The position numbers and the translations under genes are program-made. A stretch of 5,922 nucleotides of DNA, taken from Clostridia bacterium (GTDB lineage: Bacteria > Bacillota_A > Clostridia > Lachnospirales > Lachnospiraceae). Within the stretch, counting starts at the first letter, position 1. Every line of letters starts with the position of its first letter. The stretch spans positions 1 through 5,922 of the forward strand of contig JAAYYM010000139.1 of NCBI GenBank assembly GCA_012515365.1, read 5' to 3'. Under the pieces are notes generated by a model that was not told the DNA's origin, did not search any database, and saw only the letters and a list, made by a program, of their open reading frames with translations. This document shows, one piece after another, positions 1 to 5,922 of this stretch.

Positions 1-1920
1 ACTACTAACCGGGCCGCGCAGAATCGCAAGATGGAAAAATATAAAGCGCAGCTCGGTCTTGCTTTATCTAAGGCTTACATAGAGAAAGCCAGGGCAATGG
101 GATACGACGTATTCTCAGGAATGAAGATTCCAGATCTTAAGGATAAGCAGAAGTGGTCTGTAAATAACTTTAAGCTCGAGAACGAAATTGCAATGCAAAC
201 TATCATTGACGATAAACTTGTCAATGAAAAATTAAAGATGCAATTCTATTCGAACTTTGTTGATATGACTATTGCTGCAGAGATTTATGGTAAGGTCGAA
301 AGAAATATTAATGGCATTGATACATATAGAGCTATAAGTCCTAAGTTCGCAATGTATGAAGAAAATGTAAGCGATCTATTTCTTACTAGAAGTCCATATC
401 TCGGAGAGGTACGATATATGTATCCTCATGAGATTGCAACTGATAAAGAATTTGCTTTGGAAGATTCTCAGATAAGTCTTTTGAAGGATGAGCAGAGTGG
501 ATATTCAGATGCAGATCGTGATGGTTCTCTTGAGATGATTGATGGCGTACCGGCAATCCCTGTCTATACAATACAATGGAAAGGACTTGACCCTGTTTAC
601 TGCCGTACCTCTCCTACATCTGGATCTGAGATTCCTTATAAGAGAATCTTAAGTATTGATTATTATAACGAGAATCAAAAGAAACTCGAAAAAGAAGATG
701 CTGAGTATTTCGCAACACATGGCACTCACATACTGAAGAAGACATACAGAGAAGTTATTTGGACAGGATCCAAGATCGGGAAGAATATCTACACAAAAGC
801 AAGAAAGGAAAATGATATTATCCAGGTCTTAAATGACAATGGAATATATAATGCTCAGTTTGATTATTGTGGAATGCTTTTTAATACCGTTAATGGTACC
901 AGAGTTTCTATACAGGAGATCATATATGAACTTGAAAAGGTTTATGATGATATCCGGTTCATGATAAACAAAGAACTTAAGAAGATTCGCGGTAGCAGTC
1001 TTATTTATGATGATGCGTTTCTTCCTAAGGGAAAAAGATTTACTGATGTATTTCATGAGATAAGTGAAGATGGGGTTGCTAGGTATAATTCTTCTGCCGA
1101 AGGAAACAGGTCTGGCACGGAAGCTGACAGCAATAAGGTTGGGATAGGTGTTGTTAATCTCGGTGACAATAATAACCTTATTATTTTGCTTAACCAGGCA
1201 ATGGATATTGAACGGGTAATGGATCGTATTACCGGCATGAACGAAAACCGACAGGGACTTGCAAAAGCAACATCTACTGCAACGGCCAATGTGAATAATA
1301 TTGAAGCATCGAGATCAATGACATATGATCTCTTTTACTTCATGTCGAAATACATAGAAATAGTTCTTTCAAAATTATGTGAGAAAACAAAAATCAATCT
1401 CATATACAAAGGAGAGGATTATCGTCAATTTATATTTGATGATGATCAGATCAAGTACATGATCCTAACCAAAGATCTTGTGTTTGATAATTATGGAGTT
1501 TCAGTAACCGATGGGAAGAAAGAACGTGAAGTTCTCACAAAGCTTGAGCAGTTATTCCCTCAGGAGATAAATTCCGGCCAGCTTACAACAAAGGATGTCG
1601 CAAAATTCTATATGGAGACATCATTTGCATCTGCGATAAAAGTCCTTGATGTTGCATTTGACAGACTCCAGGAGGCTAAGATGAATGAAATTAAGGCATC
1701 TCAGGAATCAGCTAATAAGCAGACTGAAGCAAACGTTCAAATGGCAAGAGAAGATCGCGAAGACCGTCAGAATCACGATAAAGAAATGGAGGTAATAAGA
1801 ACCGAAGGGAAGAAAGAGATCGAGGCTATGAAAGCCGGATTGCAGGGGACTATGGATTTCCAGAATAACTTAGCTAAAGGCGCTATGCAAAAGGCTGAGA
1901 TGAACAATGTTTTTGAATAG
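1..1920 (+). CDS. Phage portal protein, 5'-truncated by the window edge
   Basis: Portal proteins form a dodecameric ring at one capsid vertex; DNA is packaged and ejected through it, and it docks terminase and neck proteins. The frame is open from base 1: ten codons (TTNRAAQNRK) precede the first Met at base 31, so that Met is probably internal and the N-terminus is missing. Numbering from that Met, 629 residues are visible. Residues 290-320 form a likely long helix. Residues 399-411 hold RITGMNENRQGLA followed by a Ser/Thr/Ala/Asn-rich stretch, the pattern I associate with the helix and tunnel-loop region of portals. Residues 540-605 are a long charged, Gln/Glu/Lys-rich helix, probably coiled-coil and like C-terminal barrel or crown helices. 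The protein ends in NNVFE. Its place just upstream of scaffold-like and capsid genes supports the call. The family assignment is by pattern recognition, not by a search. Confidence 0.8.
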   Translation, partial: TTNRAAQNRKMEKYKAQLGLALSKAYIEKARAMGYDVFSGMKIPDLKDKQKWSVNNFKLENEIAMQTIIDDKLVNEKLKMQFYSNFVDMTIAAEIYGKVERNINGIDTYRAISPKFAMYEENVSDLFLTRSPYLGEVRYMYPHEIATDKEFALEDSQISLLKDEQSGYSDADRDGSLEMIDGVPAIPVYTIQWKGLDPVYCRTSPTSGSEIPYKRILSIDYYNENQKKLEKEDAEYFATHGTHILKKTYREVIWTGSKIGKNIYTKARKENDIIQVLNDNGIYNAQFDYCGMLFNTVNGTRVSIQEIIYELEKVYDDIRFMINKELKKIRGSSLIYDDAFLPKGKRFTDVFHEISEDGVARYNSSAEGNRSGTEADSNKVGIGVVNLGDNNNLIILLNQAMDIERVMDRITGMNENRQGLAKATSTATANVNNIEASRSMTYDLFYFMSKYIEIVLSKLCEKTKINLIYKGEDYRQFIFDDDQIKYMILTKDLVFDNYGVSVTDGKKEREVLTKLEQLFPQEINSGQLTTKDVAKFYMETSFASAIKVLDVAFDRLQEAKMNEIKASQESANKQTEANVQMAREDREDRQNHDKEMEVIRTEGKKEIEAMKAGLQGTMDFQNNLAKGAMQKAEMNNVFE

Positions 1921-1943
1921 TATTATATATAAAAATTGTTGTT

Positions 1944-3104
1944 ATGACTACAGAGAAAAAAGAAGATGTGTTCACCGAAGATGATGATTTTTCTTTCGGT
2001 GATACAAATGAAAAGAAAGATGATGGATCCAAATCAGGAGAAGAACAAAAAACTAATGATGACGATTCTTCCTCTGATGATTCAAAAGACGAGGGAAAAG
2101 ATGATGATTCATCAAAGAAAGATGATGAAAGCGGAAAAGAAGATAAGAAAGGAGAAAAAGGAAAAGAAGGAGATGATGACTCCGGAAAGTCTGATGATGA
2201 CTTATTTTCATCCGATGATGACGGAAAAACAGAAAAAAAACTCAGTCTCAAGAAACTCGCTTCAGGATTTGACATTGACCTTGAAAAGGATGACGATGAA
2301 GAAGAGTTTAAAACAAAGATTAAAGAAAAGATTGAAAAGTCTCGCCAAGAGTTTAACCTTGATGATTACCCGGATGATGCGAAGAAGGTCATCAATCATC
2401 TTAAAGAGAATGGCGGTAAACTGGAGGATTTTCTCAATAACAAGAATATCGTATCTCTTCAGGGAGTCATCGGACTATCTCCCGAAGATAAGGTACGCCA
2501 GGTTCGTATTAATGAACTGAAGAATGCCGGAATATCTCTTGATAAAGCAAAAGAGCAAGCAAACACTGAGATAGAGGAACTCAGTGCAAGGGAGCTTAAA
2601 AATATGGCTGACAAAATTGATGATGATGCTCATAAGCTTATATCAGAGGAGATTAATAAAGTAGTAGGGGACCGTAAGGTTTCTCTAGACAAAGAGAAAC
2701 AAAAAGCTCTTGAAAGAGTTAAAGAAGAAGTAAAGACAGTAACAAAATACGTTGAAACTCAAAAGGAATTTATGGGAATTCCTTTAACAGATAAAGCAAA
2801 GCAGTCTATTCTGAGAGACATTGAGACGGGCGCTTTTGATGACATTGCGAATAAGGCACCGGCCGCTTCTAAGTTTGCAGCTTACATGCTTGCAAAATTT
2901 GGCAGCAAAATCAGTGAACACTTAAAGAAGACAATTGCCGAACAAAACAGAAAAGGGTATAACGCTGCAACAGACAAGCATCTGGAAGCATTGCATCAGA
3001 CAAAAGAATCTGCAAAGCAGCAAAGCTCAGGACATCAGAAGTCAAATAAGGGTCCAAAAACTAAATTCGATGGATTCAACAGTGCTTTTGATGACAACGA
3101 ATGA
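1944..3104 (+). CDS. Acidic coiled-coil protein, probable capsid scaffold
   Basis: This 386-residue protein is likely the scaffolding or assembly protein that guides shell formation and leaves or is degraded before DNA packaging. Residues 21-86 contain only D, E, K, S, G, N, T and Q, with no hydrophobic residue and no Arg, so they should be disordered and strongly acidic. Residues 97-180 look like a small mixed helical domain. Residues 195-275 are highly charged helix, likely coiled-coil. Residues 280-350 are helical with an Ala-rich patch (KAPAASKFAAYMLAKF). The tail is Lys/Gln/Ser-rich and then ends in an acidic-aromatic peptide, FNSAFDDNE. There is no Cys or Trp. The position between portal and capsid genes, the helical content and the charge all fit a scaffold, but no sequence motif proves it. 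No protease signature is visible. An internal head protein is the main alternative. The start is the only in-frame ATG before residue 222. Confidence 0.6.
   Translation: MTTEKKEDVFTEDDDFSFGDTNEKKDDGSKSGEEQKTNDDDSSSDDSKDEGKDDDSSKKDDESGKEDKKGEKGKEGDDDSGKSDDDLFSSDDDGKTEKKLSLKKLASGFDIDLEKDDDEEEFKTKIKEKIEKSRQEFNLDDYPDDAKKVINHLKENGGKLEDFLNNKNIVSLQGVIGLSPEDKVRQVRINELKNAGISLDKAKEQANTEIEELSARELKNMADKIDDDAHKLISEEINKVVGDRKVSLDKEKQKALERVKEEVKTVTKYVETQKEFMGIPLTDKAKQSILRDIETGAFDDIANKAPAASKFAAYMLAKFGSKISEHLKKTIAEQNRKGYNAATDKHLEALHQTKESAKQQSSGHQKSNKGPKTKFDGFNSAFDDNE
2004..2201 (+). repeat. Low-complexity acidic coding tract
   Basis: This purine-rich tract encodes residues 21-86 of the acidic protein. It is built from runs of GAT/GAC, GAA and AAA/AAG codons mixed with Ser and Gly codons, giving irregular Asp, Lys and Ser clusters. 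It is not a clean tandem repeat with a fixed unit. The biased composition also opens spurious reading frames on both strands. Confidence 0.75.
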
Positions 3105-3114
3105 TGGGAATTGA

Positions 3115-3150
3115 CTGAATGTTAATAACGTAAAACTTAAAAACATTCAG
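3115..3150 (+). promoter_or_regulatory. Inverted repeat in the capsid gene leader
   Basis: CTGAATGTT (3115-3123) and AACATTCAG (3142-3150) are perfect 9-base inverted copies separated by 18 A/T-rich bases. The right arm ends two bases before the capsid ATG at 3153. In mRNA the pair could fold into a hairpin directly against the start codon and affect translation or transcript stability. As DNA it could be an operator-like site. No T-run follows, so it is not a terminator. The repeat is directly visible; its role is inferred. Confidence 0.5.
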
Positions 3151-3152
3151 AG

Positions 3153-4664
3153 ATGAAAATTAAAATCACGCAGGGAAGCGTATCTGAAGGTGATGCACAG
3201 GAATACCATCTTGTACAGAATCACCTGATTGATCCTTCCAAGAATATTGACAGGGTTATCCAGTACGCTGAACAGCGTTATCTGATGACTCTTCTTGTTT
3301 CCGGTGCAAGATCATCGAAATACACGGCTCCGGGATTCACTCCTAAAGGTGGTGATTCAGTTACCACTAAGATCAAAGAGATTCCTCAGGGCGAAATGAT
3401 TTCCCAGAACGCATGGTCTTACAAGATCATGGGGAGGATTCAGAAAGCTTCGGAAATTCTCGGTACCGCAGTAGTAGGTAATATTACTGTTGCAACGACA
3501 ACCAAGGGTAGTACATTTAAACTGTATCTGAAGGATAATTACATGACTCCTGGAATGAACTGTGTTTTCCCGAACGGAAAGCATGCAAGGGTTATGGCTC
3601 GTCCTACTGGTGCAACTGGCAAATATCTCTATTCATTCGAATCATTCCCGGGTGAAACATTCTCATGGGACGACTGGGTTGGAACTCAGATCGGACGCAA
3701 AACTGTATTCGGTGGATATACCTCTTTTGGGGAGAGATCAAGGCGTGGTTATGGAAACTTCCATTATCCGGATCGCTATATTCAGCACACAACAAAACAG
3801 AGGAAATCAATCTCTCTGTCCGGTGATGTAAACGCAAACGAAGTCATATGGTACGAAGTAAACGAATCTAAAGGTTTCGTTTATGAAGCTGAAGCTCAGA
3901 TGAGGGCTCAGTTCCTGCTCGAAGACGAATATAAGAACTGGTGGGCTGTTTCAACAATGAGGGATGCTTATGGCAATCTTCTCAGTCGTCCTTCAATGCA
4001 GGACGAATACGGCCAGGATATTGTTGCTGGTGACGGATGGGTTCAGCAGGTCAAGGGTGCAAACGATATGGAAACCTCCGGCTCTCATGGAGATGCAACG
4101 TGGGATGACATGGCTGACATGATCAAAGCCCTGAAGAAAAGGAAAAACACTATTTCAGGTAATACCTGGGTTGTTGTTACCGGATCAGACGGGATGGCAA
4201 TTGCTCATGCAATAGCAGCTTCACGTTACTCTGCTTCAAATCCTCTTGTTCAGATTGTTGATCAGAGCAAGATGGTTGGCGGTGCCGAGCCTTATGTCGG
4301 GTACAATTTCAAGACTCTGAATATTGCCGGTGAACAGATTACCTTTGTTGAGAATCCAATGCAGGATGATGAGGAGAAATTCCCTGCAAGACTTTCTGAT
4401 GGTACTCTGAGGATGTCGAAAACATTCTATTTCATGGATCTCGAGACCAATCCAGGCAACGGAAGAGGTAACGTTGAGATCAGGGCTCGTGGTCGTGCCG
4501 GTGTCAACAGGAACATTGTGTACCTGTGGAAGAACGGGATGACAGGAGAAGGTAAACCGGAGGATCCGGTAGATGCCAAGGAATTCCACATGCTCAAAGA
4601 AACTCTGCTTGCAGTGTTTAATACTAAGAGTTGTGGTATCCTTACTCCTCCTGCAACTGCATAA
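3153..4664 (+). CDS. Major capsid protein, HK97-fold candidate
   Basis: This is the likely major capsid protein, the building block of the icosahedral shell. It has 503 residues, a normal size for large HK97-fold capsid proteins of Bacteroidota phages. Residues 30-60 are a helical N-terminal arm. Residues 108-170 form a beta-rich module (FKLYLKDNYMTPGMNCVFPN, then HARV and YLYSF) resembling inserted barrel modules seen in such capsid proteins. Residues 238-266, including YEAEAQMRAQFLLEDEYKNW, may be the long spine helix. Residues 335-400 (NTWVVVTGSDGMAIAHAIAA onward) look like the axial domain. The protein ends in GILTPPATA. GC is visibly higher than in the portal gene: by hand count, bases 3961-4020 are 50% GC against 28% for bases 781-840, which fits tuning for high expression. 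A strong terminator follows directly. Position after portal and scaffold-like genes supports the call; the fold assignment is inferred. Confidence 0.82.
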   Translation: MKIKITQGSVSEGDAQEYHLVQNHLIDPSKNIDRVIQYAEQRYLMTLLVSGARSSKYTAPGFTPKGGDSVTTKIKEIPQGEMISQNAWSYKIMGRIQKASEILGTAVVGNITVATTTKGSTFKLYLKDNYMTPGMNCVFPNGKHARVMARPTGATGKYLYSFESFPGETFSWDDWVGTQIGRKTVFGGYTSFGERSRRGYGNFHYPDRYIQHTTKQRKSISLSGDVNANEVIWYEVNESKGFVYEAEAQMRAQFLLEDEYKNWWAVSTMRDAYGNLLSRPSMQDEYGQDIVAGDGWVQQVKGANDMETSGSHGDATWDDMADMIKALKKRKNTISGNTWVVVTGSDGMAIAHAIAASRYSASNPLVQIVDQSKMVGGAEPYVGYNFKTLNIAGEQITFVENPMQDDEEKFPARLSDGTLRMSKTFYFMDLETNPGNGRGNVEIRARGRAGVNRNIVYLWKNGMTGEGKPEDPVDAKEFHMLKETLLAVFNTKSCGILTPPATA

Positions 4665-4670
4665 ATTCCA

Positions 4671-4706
4671 AGAGGGGGTATCAGTTACCCCCTCTATTTC
4701 TTTTTT
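4671..4706 (+). terminator. Rho-independent terminator after the capsid gene
   Basis: AGAGGGGGTA (4671-4680) and TACCCCCTCT (4686-4695) are perfect 10-base inverted copies around the loop TCAGT. The stem has a run of five G-C pairs and is followed by ATTTCTTTTTT (4696-4706). It begins six bases after the capsid stop codon. The opposite strand has no matching T-run beyond the stem, so termination is expected only for + strand transcripts. Confidence 0.92.
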
Positions 4707-4740
4707 ATAGTATTGTAATCGTAGTTATTAATTATTTATC
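4707..4740 (+). promoter_or_regulatory. A/T-rich leader, possible promoter region
   Basis: These 34 bases lie between the terminator T-run and the next ATG. Because the terminator should cut most read-through, the downstream genes either rely on leaky termination, on antitermination, or on a promoter here or inside the capsid gene. The sequence is very A/T-rich and contains ATAGTATT (4707-4714), which also occurs at 1917-1924 just before the acidic-protein gene. I cannot find a clear Bacteroidota-type -33/-7 promoter (TTTG with TAnnTTTG), so the promoter call is weak. There is no Shine-Dalgarno sequence. Confidence 0.25.
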
Positions 4741-5691
4741 ATGAAAAAAGAATTAGTCACATTAGAAGAAAGGATTTGGATATCCAAAAATGCCGTTAAG
4801 ATGATGGGCAAGGCTATTCAGATACCAGTAATTGATCTTGATAAGGTTATTGAAAGAATGAATGGCCAACGCAAGAGCAATAAGCTAAGTCCTTATATTG
4901 AGATACAACCCATCTCAGAGGATATGCATAAGGTCCCGAACCGTGTAGCAACTTATCAGAAAGATCCTATAACCGGAGTATATTACGGTATTGCAATTGA
5001 CCAGGATGAATTTGGTAACGTAAAATGGCAGAAGATTCAGATTCAGGATACGCTGTCACTTAATCTTGACAGGATACCAGATGCAAAGGTTTGGGCAATC
5101 ATAAGGTTTCATCCGGACATTCAGGGATCTCCATGGCAGGTTTCAAATCCATATTATAAGATCTATGATCCTATCGCGATTGCAGAAAAAGAGAGTAATG
5201 AGATTGATGCAATAAAACTTGCATTTGATCGAGTTGATATGATCATAGAGAAACCGAAAGAAATGGTTCTTTTCGCCAGGTTCCTCGGAGAAGAATTCAT
5301 GGAGAATTCAAATTACAAATTAGTCAAGGGAGCGTTGCTTCGCACTGCAAAAAATAATCCTGAACTCTTCAATATGAAGTGGGAGGATAAGACACGCAGT
5401 TATGGGGAATATTTTCAGACAGCACTGGCTCTCGGGATTATTATTAACGACATGAACCGAGGATTCCTATTCAGAAATATACAGATCGGAGTAAGTAAGG
5501 AAGATGCAATAAGAACGCTAAGCATGGATCAGAATATCCTTGCATCTCTTGGTTCTGAGATTTTTGAAAAAGACAAGGTTATTCAGATTGTTGATAGCGA
5601 GTTGTCTTCTGTAAAGAAGAATGAGAAAAGAGGAAAAGATAAAGAAAAGGATAAAGATCCTGCAAGTGCCGGATCAACAGACTTTGATTGA
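4741..5691 (+). CDS. Unrecognised probable virion structural protein
   Basis: I do not recognise this 316-residue protein. Residues 1-45 look helical. Residues 50-125 appear beta-rich, with DPITGVYYGIAIDQDEFGNV and WAIIRFHPDIQGSPW. Residues 145-185 are helical. Residues 190-235 are a second helical segment with ALLRTAKNNPELFNM and YGEYFQTALALGII, and residues 250-290 are also helical. The tail from residue 291 is a Lys/Asp/Glu-rich, probably disordered stretch ending in STDFD. There is no signal peptide or membrane segment. Its place between the capsid gene and a connector-like gene suggests a head-completion, auxiliary capsid or neck role, which is inference from position only. The gene follows a terminator, so it may be made in smaller amounts than the capsid protein. 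The next gene starts two bases after its stop, suggesting coupled translation. Confidence 0.6.
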   Translation: MKKELVTLEERIWISKNAVKMMGKAIQIPVIDLDKVIERMNGQRKSNKLSPYIEIQPISEDMHKVPNRVATYQKDPITGVYYGIAIDQDEFGNVKWQKIQIQDTLSLNLDRIPDAKVWAIIRFHPDIQGSPWQVSNPYYKIYDPIAIAEKESNEIDAIKLAFDRVDMIIEKPKEMVLFARFLGEEFMENSNYKLVKGALLRTAKNNPELFNMKWEDKTRSYGEYFQTALALGIIINDMNRGFLFRNIQIGVSKEDAIRTLSMDQNILASLGSEIFEKDKVIQIVDSELSSVKKNEKRGKDKEKDKDPASAGSTDFD

Positions 5692-5693
5692 TC

Positions 5694-5922
5694 ATGAATA
5701 TAGTACAGCTTCACGAACGAGTCAGATTTTGGGTTGATGCAGTAGCTTCGACAAGATTTGATATTGCAGACATAAATAATGCAATTAATGCAGCAGTAGA
5801 GTCTAAAACACTCGAAACATATGAGCAGATGCTTCCAATGAATAGGTCTGACTCGTTCCAGCGTACTCAGAAAGCAAGGGAGATACTTGCTCCGCTTATC
5901 AGGAAAGCAGACAAAGATTTAA
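5694..5922 (+). CDS. Head-tail connector/ring-like protein, 3'-truncated
   Basis: An ATG two bases after the previous stop opens a frame that stays open to the right edge, giving 76 visible residues. The start reads MNIVQLHERVRFWVDAVAST, followed by RFDIADINNAINAAVESKTL. A short helix, then an Asp/Ile/Asn segment and an INxAINxAV-type helix, resembles the N-terminus of head-tail adaptor or ring proteins of tailed phages, where a helix is followed by a 'xxxINxAIN' pattern. The remaining visible part (NRSDSFQRTQKAREILAPLI) is also helical. A connector gene is expected downstream of portal and capsid genes. The resemblance is by eye only and the C-terminus is missing, so another small neck or virion protein is possible. 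No Shine-Dalgarno sequence is present, and translation is probably coupled to the upstream gene. Confidence 0.5.
   Translation, partial: MNIVQLHERVRFWVDAVASTRFDIADINNAINAAVESKTLETYEQMLPMNRSDSFQRTQKAREILAPLIRKADKDL

Noticed and set aside
386..1289. Three minus-strand open frames (386-571, 829-1056, 1053-1289) within the portal gene
   Set aside because: All are antisense to a continuous portal frame, show no recognisable domains, and lie in a module transcribed from the + strand.
1883..2275. Minus-strand open frame of 130 codons rich in Ser and Phe
   Set aside because: It is the mirror of the Asp/Lys/Glu/Ser-rich coding tract; antisense of GAT/GAA/TCA-type codons gives Ser/Phe runs by composition alone.
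1966..2520. Plus-strand open frame of 184 codons rich in Met and Lys, overlapping the acidic-protein gene
   Set aside because: It is a shifted reading of the same purine-rich tract; Met/Lys runs come from repeated ATGATG and AAG triplets. The 386-residue frame spans it fully and has a proper position.
3115..3150. Terminator reading of the leader inverted repeat
   Set aside because: The loop is long, the stem is A/T-rich and no T-run follows; the capsid ATG starts two bases later.
3357..4589. Overlapping frames within the capsid gene: minus 3357-3584, 3604-3837 and 4236-4589, plus 3562-3831
   Set aside because: They overlap a convincing capsid frame and have no domain features or leader of their own.
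4671..4695. Bidirectional terminator
   Set aside because: On the minus strand the stem is followed by TGGAATTTAT rather than a T-run, and there is no minus-strand gene to end.
1..5922. tRNA genes, CRISPR arrays, insertion sequences, attachment sites or integrase
   Set aside because: No cloverleaf-like gap, no regularly spaced repeats, no transposase or integrase frame; gaps between genes are at most 76 bases.

Overview
The window looks like part of the virion-structure module of a double-stranded DNA tailed bacteriophage (Caudoviricetes), probably one infecting a Bacteroidota host. All genes lie on the + strand and are tightly packed. The order is portal protein, a very acidic scaffold-like protein, major capsid protein, an unrecognised probable virion protein, then the start of a small gene resembling a head-tail connector or ring protein. 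Host and lineage are inferred from three things: the A/T-rich leaders with no clear Shine-Dalgarno sequence, the low-to-moderate GC, and the style of the portal and capsid proteins. The gene order fits crAss-like (Crassvirales) or related Bacteroidota phages. No homology search was possible, so this placement is tentative.

Bases 1-1920 carry the portal gene, which is open to the left edge and so lacks its true start. Bases 1944-3104 carry the acidic, probably coiled-coil protein in the usual scaffold position. Bases 3105-3152 are a short leader with a 9-bp inverted repeat ending two bases before the capsid start codon. Bases 3153-4664 carry the major capsid protein. A strong intrinsic terminator (4671-4706) follows, then an A/T-rich leader, then a 316-residue protein (4741-5691). 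A gene starting at 5694, two bases after the previous stop, runs off the right edge.

Together the genes describe a capsid-assembly line. The portal starts the procapsid and forms the DNA entry vertex, the acidic protein probably guides shell assembly, the capsid protein builds the shell, and the downstream genes probably complete the head or the neck. The terminator right after the capsid gene would let capsid transcripts outnumber downstream ones. No RNA genes, mobile elements, CRISPR arrays or origins were seen. No gap between genes exceeds 76 bases.
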